A stretch of DNA of 64,000 nt from an uncultured Eubacteriales bacterium (GTDB taxonomy: Bacteria; Bacillota; Clostridia; Oscillospirales; Oscillospiraceae): NCBI GenBank assembly GCA_900543625.1, contig UQSF01000010.1:1-64000 (forward strand), read 5' to 3'. Within the stretch, counting starts at the first letter, position 1. Every line of letters starts with the position of its first letter. Shown here in pieces: positions 1 through 8,004 of this stretch. The notes below the pieces were generated by a model that worked only from the letters and a program-made list of their open reading frames with translations, did no database searches and was not told the DNA's origin. The position numbers and the translations under genes were made by a program.

Positions 1-12
1 CTCTTCCGATCT
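1..12. other. Illumina adapter remnant at contig end
   Basis: The first twelve bases, CTCTTCCGATCT, are identical to the 3' end of the common Illumina adapter. The folD reading frame is good from base 13 on and its protein family continues past this point, so these bases are most likely untrimmed adapter and not genome. It means the window begins at a contig end. Confidence 0.8.
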
Positions 13-585
13 GAGGCCGGGCGTTTTCCGGTGGCAGAGCGTCACGGTCGCGTCCGCGCGCGTGAGCAGCAGCGCTGCCGGGCGTCCGATGACAAGGCTG
101 CGGCCGACGACGGTCACGCGCCGGCCCGCTGGGTCGAAGCCATATGCGCGCAGCAGGTGCAGGCACGCCTCGGCCGTGCAGGGGGCAAAGCCCGCCGCGC
201 CCGTCAGCAGTGCGCCGAGCGATGCCGTCGTCATGCCGTCAACATCCTTGCGTGGGTCGAGCGCGTCGAGCAGGTGCTGTGCGCGCAGCGCCTTCGGCAG
301 CGGTCGCAGCAGCAGCACGCCGTGCACGGTGTCGTCCGCGCTCAGGGCGCGCAGCGTGCCGGTCAGGGCATCCGCCGCGCAGTCTGCCGGCAGTTCGACC
401 GGGCGCACGGCCACGCCGCACCCGTCCGCCGAGCGCGCGATGCTGCGCAGGTAGGCGCGGTCATCCGGCTGCGCGCCCACGGATACCGCCGCAAGACACG
501 GCTGTGTGCCGAGCGCGGCTGCCTTTTCGCGCACCTGCGCATAGATCTTACTTGCGACCGGCGCGCCGGTCAGACGTGTTGCCAT
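13..585 (-). CDS. folD: FolD, methylene-THF dehydrogenase (3'-truncated, cyclohydrolase residues missing)
   Basis: Bifunctional FolD normally oxidises 5,10-methylene-THF to methenyl-THF with NADP and then hydrolyses it to 10-formyl-THF in the cytosol. About 191 codons are present and the frame runs off the contig. The KDVDG motif and the dinucleotide-binding GRSLVIGRP segment are visible. Odd points: the catalytic Lys of the YVxxK motif (E. coli numbering K54) is Ile here (AYLRSIARSAD), and the Gln of GILVQLPLP is Leu (GVLLLRPLP). Both residues are needed for cyclohydrolase activity in the family, so I infer a dehydrogenase-only enzyme. It starts 3 bp after fchA, which could supply the missing step. 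The ATG at 585 is chosen from this tight spacing. Confidence 0.88.
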
Positions 586-588
586 CGC

Positions 589-1203
589 TCAGCCCTCCCC
601 GCGCAGCGCGGCAAACACCGCGTCCGCGGTCTGTGTGCAGCTTTGCACCACGGTCGCGCGCAGATGCTCGGCGCGCGCCTCGGTCGCGGCGCGCTCGTCC
701 GGCGTGAGCAGGCCGGTGTTGACAAATACGTTCATGGCCGCAGCCTCCGCCGCGGCGCGGCACAAAGCGGCGGCGCAGCCGACATCCGAGCGCAGGAGGG
801 GACTTGCCGTCTCGAGCGCGGCGGTCAGCAGCAGTGCGGTCTGTGCGCAGTGCTCCAGCATTGCCAGCGGCGCGAGACAGGCCGTCTGCGCTGCCGCCGC
901 GAGCTTCGCTGCGCGGTCGGGGTCGGTCTTGGGGATGGCGTAGGCCTTTTGCAGCGGCAAAAAGCCCGCTGCGTCCGCCTCGATGAGCGCGAGCAGCGTC
1001 GTGCGCTGCGTCTCACAGGCGTCGATGAGCGAGCGCAGCGCGTCACTGCGCTCGGCATAGCGGGGATTTGCCGCCGTGACATTTGCGGCCATCGCGGTCA
1101 GGCTTGCGGCCAGTGCCCCGGTGAGCGCGGCAGCGCCTCCGCCGCCCGGTGCGGGCTGCACGGAGGCAAGCTGCGCGGTGAAATCGGAAAGGGTCAGATC
1201 CAT
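589..1203 (-). CDS. fchA: Methenyl-THF cyclohydrolase / formiminotransferase-cyclodeaminase family (FchA)
   Basis: A 204-residue cytosolic protein of the cyclodeaminase/cyclohydrolase family. In clostridia FchA converts methenyl-THF to formyl-THF. The N-terminal PAPGGGGAAALTGALAA segment is the family's glycine-rich folate-site signature, and the length fits a stand-alone domain. An AGGAGGTA Shine-Dalgarno at 1211-1218 fixes the ATG at 1203. It sits directly before folD and after the YigZ-like gene, on the same strand. Because FolD here lacks two cyclohydrolase residues, I infer that this gene carries that step. It could instead act in formiminoglycine or histidine breakdown, but no such neighbours are seen. 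Confidence 0.85.
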   Translation of the reverse strand: MDLTLSDFTAQLASVQPAPGGGGAAALTGALAASLTAMAANVTAANPRYAERSDALRSLIDACETQRTTLLALIEADAAGFLPLQKAYAIPKTDPDRAAKLAAAAQTACLAPLAMLEHCAQTALLLTAALETASPLLRSDVGCAAALCRAAAEAAAMNVFVNTGLLTPDERAATEARAEHLRATVVQSCTQTADAVFAALRGEG

Positions 1204-1248
1204 ATCAAAATACCTCCTGATCGGGGTGAAAGATCGCTTTTGCGCCGC

Positions 1249-1887
1249 TCACAGACCGGCGTCTGCGAGGGGGACGGCGCGCTCCGTCTCGCCGACGGGG
1301 CGCACGGCGCAGCGGCCGGCCGTCAGGTCGCGCACCTGTACGGCGAAGGCTTCGCCGGCTTCTTCCGGCAGCAGGGCGCAGAGCGTCACGGCGGCGGCAT
1401 ACTGCGTCTCCTGCACGACGCCGCCGAGCGCGGCAACGGCCGCGCGCACCGGCTCGTAGAGCGCGTAGGGCATGCTGACCTCGCACGCGAGCCAGCGGCG
1501 CACCACGGAGATCCCGGCGTCTGCGAGCGCATCGGCAGCGGCGGCGGTATATGCCCGCAGCAGACCGCCCGTGCCGAGCAGGACGCCGCCGAAATAGCGC
1601 GTGACGACGCAGACGACATTCGTCACGCCCGCACGGCGAAACACCTCCAGCATCGGGATGCCGGCCGTGCCCTGCGGCTCGCCGTCGTCGGAGTAGCGCT
1701 CCGTGCCGTCGAGCAGCAGGTAGCACCAGCAGTTGTGCCGCGCGTCGTGGTACTGCTTTTTGCACGCGGCGATGATCTCGCGCGCCTCGTCCTCGGAGCG
1801 CACCGGCTGCACGAGACCGAGAAAGCGCGAGCGCTTTTCCACGTATTCCGACGCGCCATTGCCTGTTGGGATGCGGTAGCTGTCCAT
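1249..1887 (-). CDS. YigZ/IMPACT family protein
   Basis: A 212-residue protein of the YigZ (IMPACT, UPF0029) family. The N-terminal domain holds the family motifs SRFLG, DARHNCWCYLL, DDGEPQGTAG and VTRYFGGVLLGTGGL. The C-terminal half (about residues 130-212) fits the YigZ ferredoxin-like domain. The biochemical role is unsettled; IMPACT relatives affect translation-stress signalling in eukaryotes. The ATG at 1887 has an AGGAGGT site at 1893-1899 that lies over the end of hflX, so the longer frame is not needed. It starts 2 bp after the hflX stop, which suggests translational coupling. Confidence 0.9.
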   Translation of the reverse strand: MDSYRIPTGNGASEYVEKRSRFLGLVQPVRSEDEAREIIAACKKQYHDARHNCWCYLLLDGTERYSDDGEPQGTAGIPMLEVFRRAGVTNVVCVVTRYFGGVLLGTGGLLRAYTAAAADALADAGISVVRRWLACEVSMPYALYEPVRAAVAALGGVVQETQYAAAVTLCALLPEEAGEAFAVQVRDLTAGRCAVRPVGETERAVPLADAGL

Positions 1888-1889
1888 GC

Positions 1890-3170
1890 TCAGACCTCCT
1901 CGTCCGGGATGACGAACGGCTCGAGCCGCGGCCACTGCTCCGGGTGGATGATGACTTCGAGCGCGATGCCGTCGTCGCGGTAGTCGGTGCGCAGCACGGC
2001 ACAGTCGCGGTGCAGCGTCTCAAGCAGCGCGCCCTGCGCATACGGCAGCAGCAGCGTCACGTGGTGGTCGGCGCGTCCGAGGATCGCACGCACGCGCTCG
2101 GTCAGCTCGTTTGCGCCCTCGCCGCTGCGCGCGGAGATGCACACGACGTCCTCACCGTGCGGCAGGATGCCGAGATAGGCGTCGCACTTATTGAACACGC
2201 GGATGCACGGCGTATGCGCTGCGCCGAGCTGGTCGATGAGCCGGTCGACGACGTCGGCCTGCGTCTCCCACTCGGGGTTGGAGAGGTCGATCACGTGCAG
2301 CAGCACGTCGGCATATGTCAGCTCCTCGAGTGTTGCCTTGAACGCCTCAACCAGATGCGTCGGCAGCTTGCGGATGAAGCCGACCGTGTCCGAGAGCAGC
2401 ACCTCCTGCGCGGCGTCGACGCGCCAGCGGCGGGTGGTCGTGTCGAGCGTGTCGAACAGGCGGTCGTTGGCCGGAATGTCCGACCCCGTCAGGCAATTGA
2501 GCAGGGTGGACTTTCCGGCGTTCGTGTAGCCGACGAGCGCGACGACGGGCATGGCGTTTTTCTCGCGGCGGCGGCGCTGGGTGCGGCGCACCTTGCGCAC
2601 GTCCTCAAGCTCCTGCTGCAGCTTCTGGATCTTGCGGCGGATGTGGCGGCGGTCGGTCTCGAGCTGCGTCTCGCCGGGGCCGCGCGTGCCGATCGGCGAT
2701 GAGCCGCCGGACGCCGTCTGGCGCACGAGGTGCGTCCACATACCGGTCAGGCGCGGCAGCAGGTACTGGTACTGCGCCAGCTCCACCTGCAGCTGACCCT
2801 CGCGCGTCCGGGCGCGCTGGGCAAAGATGTCGAGGATCAGGCCCGAGCGGTCGAGCACGCGCACGCCGAGTTCCTCCTCCAGCACGCGCATCTGCGACGG
2901 GGAGAGCTCGTTGTCAAACACTGCGAGGTCGCAGTCGTTGGCGAGGATCAGCTCCCGGAGCTCCGCCACCTTGCCCTCGCCGAGGAAGGTGCGCGGGTCG
3001 GGTGTGGGCTTGCTCTGCAGCAGCGTTGCCACAGGCTGTCCGCCGGCCGTCTCTACGAGCGCGGCGAGCTCGGCGAGAGAGACATCCGTCGAGCGCTCGC
3101 GCTCGTCCATGCACGCCGCGGCGAGACCGGCCAGCGCGGCGCGTTCGATTTTCTGTTCGGTAGATTGCAT
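1890..3170 (-). CDS. hflX: GTPase HflX
   Basis: A 426-residue ribosome-associated GTPase of the Obg-HflX class, which splits or rescues stalled 70S ribosomes. The N-terminal HflX domain is followed by the signature SSPIGTRGPGETQLETDRR, then a basic coiled coil, then the G domain with P-loop GYTNAGKST, G3 DTVGF and G4 NKCD. Length is normal. Two ATGs are possible: the one at 3179 lies on top of its own AGAAGGA site, while the one at 3170 has 8 bp spacing and is preferred. It lies between the DMT transporter gene and the YigZ gene and is probably cotranscribed with both. Confidence 0.95.
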   Translation of the reverse strand: MQSTEQKIERAALAGLAAACMDERERSTDVSLAELAALVETAGGQPVATLLQSKPTPDPRTFLGEGKVAELRELILANDCDLAVFDNELSPSQMRVLEEELGVRVLDRSGLILDIFAQRARTREGQLQVELAQYQYLLPRLTGMWTHLVRQTASGGSSPIGTRGPGETQLETDRRHIRRKIQKLQQELEDVRKVRRTQRRRREKNAMPVVALVGYTNAGKSTLLNCLTGSDIPANDRLFDTLDTTTRRWRVDAAQEVLLSDTVGFIRKLPTHLVEAFKATLEELTYADVLLHVIDLSNPEWETQADVVDRLIDQLGAAHTPCIRVFNKCDAYLGILPHGEDVVCISARSGEGANELTERVRAILGRADHHVTLLLPYAQGALLETLHRDCAVLRTDYRDDGIALEVIIHPEQWPRLEPFVIPDEEV

Positions 3171-3214
3171 AGGGGTCATCCTTCTGATGTGAAAATATTT
3201 GGGTCAGGCTGCGC

Positions 3215-4144
3215 TCATGACAGGGACAGCGGCTCGCTGCCTGCGGTCGGCGCGGCGAAGCGCTGTGCGCCCCAGATGCCGACAAGAATGGCGGCCGAGG
3301 CTACGGCGCTGATCCAGCCGAACGGCTCGTGCAAAATGAGCACGCCGGTGAGTACGGACACGACGGTCGAGAGATTGATGAGCACCGCGGTGCGCGCGAC
3401 GGGCAGCACCTCGAGTGCGCGGTTGAGCGCAATGTAGGACAGCACCGAGGCCACCACGCTCAAAAACAGGATGGCCAGCACGAAGGGCGCGTGCGTCATG
3501 GGCTGCACGACGGCGCTCAGATCGTGCCGGTGCTCGAGCAGAGACAGCACACCGAACGCCGCCGCGCCCATCAGGAACGTGACGTATGTGCGCTCAAAGG
3601 CCGAAAAGCTGTCGGCGCAGGCGCGGCTGGCGACCATGTAGGCCGCACCGGCAAAGACCGTGCCGAGCAGGACAAGAAAGCCGAGAAAACTCCCCGCGCC
3701 GATGCCGGAGGCGTAGACAGCCAGCACGATCACGCCCGCGACGGACAGCACCGAAAACAGCACCTGCTGCAGCGTGGCCTTTTCGTGCAGGAACACCGCT
3801 CCGTAGATGAGCGAGCACAGCGGGATGAGCGCGATCATGACGCCGGAAAACGACGTGCTCGTCAGCTTGAGACCGTACTGCTCACAGGGGAAGTAGAGCA
3901 CGGGCTCAAACAGTCCCGCCAGCAGCACCGGTCGGAGATCGCGTCCGTGCAGGTGTACATGAAAGCGCCCCGTCAGACACAGCAGATTCATCAGCACGAA
4001 TGCCAGCGCAAAGCGCCAGAACAGCAGTACGAACGGCGTGCCGTAATTTTGCGCGACGCGCGAGGCGAGAAACGTAAAGCCCCAGATGAAGTATGTGAAC
4101 GCGGCGAGCCAGAACGCGGCCGTCGGCGAGGGGGTGCGGTGCAT
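3215..4144 (-). CDS. DMT superfamily (EamA) transporter
   Basis: A 309-residue inner-membrane protein with about ten hydrophobic segments arranged as two EamA repeats (roughly residues 8-140 and 150-295). The first repeat begins with the typical FIWGFTFLASRVA helix and the second ends with the LNRALEVLPVA... and GVLILHEPFGW segments. The family exports amino acids, metabolites or drugs; the substrate cannot be read from the sequence. AGAAAGGA lies 8 bp before the ATG. The gene starts 5 bp after the MBL-fold gene stop, so the two are cotranscribed. Confidence 0.9.
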   Translation of the reverse strand: MHRTPSPTAAFWLAAFTYFIWGFTFLASRVAQNYGTPFVLLFWRFALAFVLMNLLCLTGRFHVHLHGRDLRPVLLAGLFEPVLYFPCEQYGLKLTSTSFSGVMIALIPLCSLIYGAVFLHEKATLQQVLFSVLSVAGVIVLAVYASGIGAGSFLGFLVLLGTVFAGAAYMVASRACADSFSAFERTYVTFLMGAAAFGVLSLLEHRHDLSAVVQPMTHAPFVLAILFLSVVASVLSYIALNRALEVLPVARTAVLINLSTVVSVLTGVLILHEPFGWISAVASAAILVGIWGAQRFAAPTAGSEPLSLS

Positions 4145-4149
4145 GGGTG

Positions 4150-5061
4150 TTATCCTTCTTTCTCGGTGGTAAAGGTGAGGTTCGAGCCGTCGGAGCGGCA
4201 GACGACCGTGCCGTTGAGGTCCGTGCGGTAGACGGTCACGTCCGCGTCGCGCAGACGGCTGAGCGTGTCGTCGTGCGGGTGGCCGTATTCGTTCCCCGCG
4301 CCGCAGCTGATGACGGCGTACTTGGGCTGCGCCTCATACAGCAGACGGTAGCCCGTGGAGGTGCGGCTGCCGTGGTGACCGGCCTTGATGACGTCACAGC
4401 GGACGTTTTCACCCGCGTCGAGCACATCCGTCTCGCTCTGGTACTCGGCGTCGCCCGTGAAGAGAAAGGCGTTGCTGCCGTAGTCCACGCGCAGAATGAG
4501 GCTCTGGTCGTTGACGTCGCTGTAGTGCTTTTGCGGGCCGAGCACGGTCACGGTCGCACCGCCGAGGGCGAAGGTGTCGCCGACGCCCGGCACGGTGATG
4601 GTGAGATTCGCTGTCTCCGCCGCGCGCATGACGCGCTGGAACGCGCCGTTGCTGCTCGAGGTGACAGAGCTGTAGAGCGTGTGCACCGGGAAGGCCGCAA
4701 TGACGGCCTTCATGCCGCCGCAGTGGTCGGCGTGTGCGTGTGTGCACACGAGGTAGTCGATGCTTTTGACGCCCTGCTGCTTGAGGTAGGTCGTGATATG
4801 GTTTGCCTGCTCGCCGATGCCGGCGTCGATGAGCATGGTCTGCCCGTCGCACTGCAGCAATGTGCAGTCGCCCTGACCGACGTCGAGATACGTCACGGTC
4901 AGGCCGCTGCCGGGCATGGATGTGGCGGCGGCGTCGGGGTCGTTTCCGCCGTCACGGCCGGCGCCGAACCACATGGAAAGCCCCGCGATGACGAGCGCGA
5001 GCAGGATGGTGATCAGATGGTTTTGGGCCTGCGAGCTGCGGCCGCGTTTCGGTTGGGACAT
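4150..5061 (-). CDS. Membrane-anchored MBL-fold hydrolase (ComEC C-terminal-like)
   Basis: A 303-residue protein with one N-terminal hydrophobic helix (about residues 12-30), then a metallo-beta-lactamase-fold domain facing outward. It has the metal motif THAHADHCGG and later GDAEY and KAGHHGS motifs, as in stand-alone relatives of the ComEC C-terminal domain. Relatives act as nucleases or phosphodiesterases; the substrate here is unknown. No competence-channel domain is attached. I chose the ATG at 5061 because the CAGGAG site (5071-5076) lies 9 bp upstream; the in-frame ATG at 5070 touches the site. It is the first gene of the minus-strand run down to folD. Confidence 0.82.
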   Translation of the reverse strand: MSQPKRGRSSQAQNHLITILLALVIAGLSMWFGAGRDGGNDPDAAATSMPGSGLTVTYLDVGQGDCTLLQCDGQTMLIDAGIGEQANHITTYLKQQGVKSIDYLVCTHAHADHCGGMKAVIAAFPVHTLYSSVTSSSNGAFQRVMRAAETANLTITVPGVGDTFALGGATVTVLGPQKHYSDVNDQSLILRVDYGSNAFLFTGDAEYQSETDVLDAGENVRCDVIKAGHHGSRTSTGYRLLYEAQPKYAVISCGAGNEYGHPHDDTLSRLRDADVTVYRTDLNGTVVCRSDGSNLTFTTEKEG

Positions 5062-5187
5062 GGGATGCATCTCCTGTAAAAAGCGTGCGGGGCGTATTCC
5101 CCCACCAGAGCGTGAAAGACGAAAAACGCAAAAAAGTCTGTGTAAGCAATACACAGACATTTTCTCATATCGCAGCCCAAAATGCAA

Positions 5188-5223
5188 CCCCGCGGCAGCC
5201 CGGATGCGGGGGCGGCCGCGGGG
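5188..5223 (-). terminator. Hairpin downstream of the ATP synthase operon
   Basis: A 9-bp GC stem (5188-5196 with 5215-5223) lies about 15 bp past the atpC stop on the minus strand. The T tract after it is poor, so termination may be partial; the MBL-fold gene follows in the same direction. Confidence 0.4.
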
Positions 5224-5238
5224 ATTTTCAGACCTTTT

Positions 5239-5655
5239 TTATCCGTTTTTGCGCCAGAGCTCTGCTGCGCGGATGCGCGCCTTTGCGCGTGCGCGTGCGG
5301 CCTCGGGCGTGGAGATGTTCATCTCCATGCCGCGCGCCTCGAGATCCGACTCGGCGCGGTGCAGCGCGGCCTCGGCACGGGCAAGGTCGATGTCCGGCGC
5401 GCGCTCGGCCGTGCGGGCGAGCACGGTCACGTTCCCGGCGGCGACATTCACCGTGCCGGGGCTCACGGCACAGTAATGCTCCTTGCCGGCGGTCGTGTAG
5501 CGCACGACGCCGCACATGAGCGCGCCGAGCAGCGGCGCATGGCCGGGCAGGATGCCGACCTCGCCGTCGGCGAGCGGCAGCGTGATCTGTGCTGCCGGCG
5601 TATCCACGACGGCGCCGCCGGCCGTAATGATCTCCAGATGCAGTGTATCCGTCAT
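5239..5655 (-). CDS. atpC: ATP synthase epsilon subunit
   Basis: A 138-residue F1 epsilon subunit, part of the central stalk; it can inhibit ATP hydrolysis. The N-terminal beta-sandwich (residues 3-83) has the signature LPLADGEVGILPGHAPLLGAL, followed by a two-helix C-terminal domain. ATG at 5655 lies 8 bp beyond the atpD stop. It is the last gene of the atp operon. Length and motifs are normal. Confidence 0.95.
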   Translation of the reverse strand: MTDTLHLEIITAGGAVVDTPAAQITLPLADGEVGILPGHAPLLGALMCGVVRYTTAGKEHYCAVSPGTVNVAAGNVTVLARTAERAPDIDLARAEAALHRAESDLEARGMEMNISTPEAARARAKARIRAAELWRKNG

Positions 5656-5663
5656 GGCGTGCC

Positions 5664-7052
5664 TCACTTGAGCGCGTCGCGCTTGCGCAGCACGTCGTCG
5701 ATCGAGCCGCAGAACAGGAACGCCTGCTCGGGAATGTCGTCGCACTCGCCGCCGAGGATGGCCTCAAAGCCGCGGATGGTCTCCGAGAGCGGGACGTACT
5801 TTCCGGCCATGCCGGTGAAGTTTTCCGCCACGTGGAACGGCTGCGACAAAAAGCGCTGGATGCGCCGCGCACGGTTGACGGCGGCCTTGTCCTCCACGCT
5901 CAGCTCGTCCATGCCGAGCACGGCGATGATGTCCTGCAGATCCTTATACTTCTGCAGCACGCGCTGCACGGCGCGCGCGGTGTCATAGTGGCGGCGGCCA
6001 AGGATGTCCGGCTCGAGGATGCGCGACGTAGAGCCGAGCGGGTCGACAGCCGGGTAGATGCCGAGCTCGGAGATGGCGCGGTCGAGCACGGTCGTGGCGT
6101 CGAGGTGGGCAAACGTCGTGGCGGGGGCGGGGTCGGTCAGGTCGTCGGCGGGGACATAGATCGCCTGCACGGACGTGACCGAGCCGTTGCGCGTGGATGT
6201 GATGCGCTCCTGAAGCTTGCCCATCTCGGTCGCAAGCGTGGGCTGATAGCCGACGGCGGAGGGCATACGTCCGAGCAGGGCCGACACCTCGCTGCCCGCC
6301 TGTGTGAAGCGGAAGATGTTGTCGATGAACAGCAGCACGTCCTGTCCGGACTCGTCGCGGAAGTTTTCCGCAATCGTCAGACCCGACAGCGGCACGCGCA
6401 GACGCGCTCCGGGCGGCTCGTTCATCTGGCCGAAGACGAGCGCGGTCTTGTTGATGACGCCGGACTCGTTCATTTCGTTCCAGAGGTCGTTGCCCTCGCG
6501 CGAGCGCTCGCCCACGCCGGCAAAGACGGAGTAGCCGCCGTGCTCGTAGGCGATGTTGCGGATGAGCTCCATGATGAGCACGGTCTTGCCTACGCCCGCG
6601 CCGCCGAACAGACCGATCTTGCCGCCCTTGGCATAGGGCGCGAGCAGGTCGACGACCTTGATGCCGGTCTCGAGCAGCTCAGTCGCGGGGGCAATATCCG
6701 TGAAGGCCGGGGCCTCACGGTGGATGGGCAGATATTCCGCGGCGTTGACCGGGCCTTTGCCGTCGATCGGCTCACCGATGACATTGAACATGCGGCCGAG
6801 CGTCGCCTCACCGACGGGCATTTTCACGCTCGTGCCGGTGTCGACGGCGCGGCAGCCGCGCTGCAGTCCGTCGGTGGAAAAGAGCGAGATGCAGCGCACC
6901 GTATTGTCGCCGAGCTGCTGCACCGCCTCCATGACGATGCGCCGCTCGCCGGTGTGCACCTCGATGGCGTTGTTGATCTCCGGCAGCTTTCCGGCCGGGA
7001 ACTGCACGTCCACCACCGGGCCGATGACCCTTTTGACGATACCGTTTTCCAT
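5664..7052 (-). CDS. atpD: ATP synthase beta subunit
   Basis: A 462-residue catalytic F1 subunit. The Walker A motif GGAGVGKT lies at about residues 150-157, the Walker B region LLFIDNIFRFTQAG follows, and a DELSVED stretch stands for the DELSEED loop that meets gamma. Length matches the family. The ATG at 7052 (MENGIVKRVIGPVVDV) is chosen over the longer frame because family members begin here and a GGGAG site precedes it. It lies between atpG and atpC. Confidence 0.97.
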   Translation of the reverse strand: MENGIVKRVIGPVVDVQFPAGKLPEINNAIEVHTGERRIVMEAVQQLGDNTVRCISLFSTDGLQRGCRAVDTGTSVKMPVGEATLGRMFNVIGEPIDGKGPVNAAEYLPIHREAPAFTDIAPATELLETGIKVVDLLAPYAKGGKIGLFGGAGVGKTVLIMELIRNIAYEHGGYSVFAGVGERSREGNDLWNEMNESGVINKTALVFGQMNEPPGARLRVPLSGLTIAENFRDESGQDVLLFIDNIFRFTQAGSEVSALLGRMPSAVGYQPTLATEMGKLQERITSTRNGSVTSVQAIYVPADDLTDPAPATTFAHLDATTVLDRAISELGIYPAVDPLGSTSRILEPDILGRRHYDTARAVQRVLQKYKDLQDIIAVLGMDELSVEDKAAVNRARRIQRFLSQPFHVAENFTGMAGKYVPLSETIRGFEAILGGECDDIPEQAFLFCGSIDDVLRKRDALK

Positions 7053-7092
7053 ACGTTCTCCCTTCGTGGGACGCGGCGCTGCCGCCGCGGTG

Positions 7093-7965
7093 TTAATCAG
7101 ATCCTTGTGATTGCTTGAGTGCGGCACTGCCGCCGACGATCTCGGAGATCTCGGTCGTGATGGCGGCCTGACGCGCACGGTTGAAGTCCAGATTCAGCTC
7201 CTCGATGAGCTCCGCCGTCGAGTCTGTGGCGGCGGTCATCGCGGTCATGCGCGCGGCGTGCTCGCCCACGCGTGCCTCGAGCATCACGGCGTAGACCGTG
7301 TTGTTCAGGTACAGCTCGAGCACGTTGTCGAGCACGGTCTGCGCGTCCGGCACGAACAGATAGTTGTTGTTCGCGGCGGGGGCGTCGGCCTCCGGGGCGG
7401 CGGGCAGCAGCTGCCGGTGCACCGGGGTCTGGTGCAGCACGGAGTCGAAGCGCTGGTAGACGAGGTGGATCTCGTCCGCCTCACCGGTGCGGTAGAGGTT
7501 TTTGAGCGTCTCGGCGATCTCGAGCGCCTCGGCCATGGTGGGCGTGTCGCTCAGCCCGGCGCAGATCTCCCGCACGGGCAGGTCCGTTCCGGCGAGGACA
7601 TCGCGTCCCCAGCGGCCGCACACGATCACGGAGCAGGGGCGCGTCTCGGCGTGCACGAGCTGCTCCAGATGGCGCAGCAGCACCTGATTGTATGCCCCGC
7701 ACAGGCCGCGGTTGCCCCAGAACACCACGTAGCACACGTGCCCGACGCGGCGCCGGGGCGTGAGATACGGGTGCTCAAAGGTGACGTCATCGGCGAGCAG
7801 GGCGTTGAGCACCTCCTGCCCCTTGTCGGCAAACAGGCGCACGCCCGCAAGGCTCGTCTGCGTCTTGCGCAGCTTGGACACGGCGATCATTTTCATCGTG
7901 CGGGTGATCTGCTGCGTGCTGTTCACGCTGCGGATGCGCGCGCGGATCTTATGCAGATTTGTCAA
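7093..7965 (-). CDS. atpG: ATP synthase gamma subunit
   Basis: A 290-residue central-rotor subunit. The N-terminal helix (MTNLHKIRARIRSVNSTQQI) and the C-terminal helix (ELNLDFNRARQAAITTEI) form the coiled coil inside the alpha3-beta3 ring; GNRGLCGAYN is the family motif in between. The start at 7965 lies 39 bp after the fused atpFHA frame. Nothing is unusual in length or motifs. Confidence 0.95.
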   Translation of the reverse strand: MTNLHKIRARIRSVNSTQQITRTMKMIAVSKLRKTQTSLAGVRLFADKGQEVLNALLADDVTFEHPYLTPRRRVGHVCYVVFWGNRGLCGAYNQVLLRHLEQLVHAETRPCSVIVCGRWGRDVLAGTDLPVREICAGLSDTPTMAEALEIAETLKNLYRTGEADEIHLVYQRFDSVLHQTPVHRQLLPAAPEADAPAANNNYLFVPDAQTVLDNVLELYLNNTVYAVMLEARVGEHAARMTAMTAATDSTAELIEELNLDFNRARQAAITTEISEIVGGSAALKQSQGSD

Positions 7966-8004
7966 GGGGCGTTCCTCCTCTCTGCCGGCGGCGGGGATGG
8001 TGCA

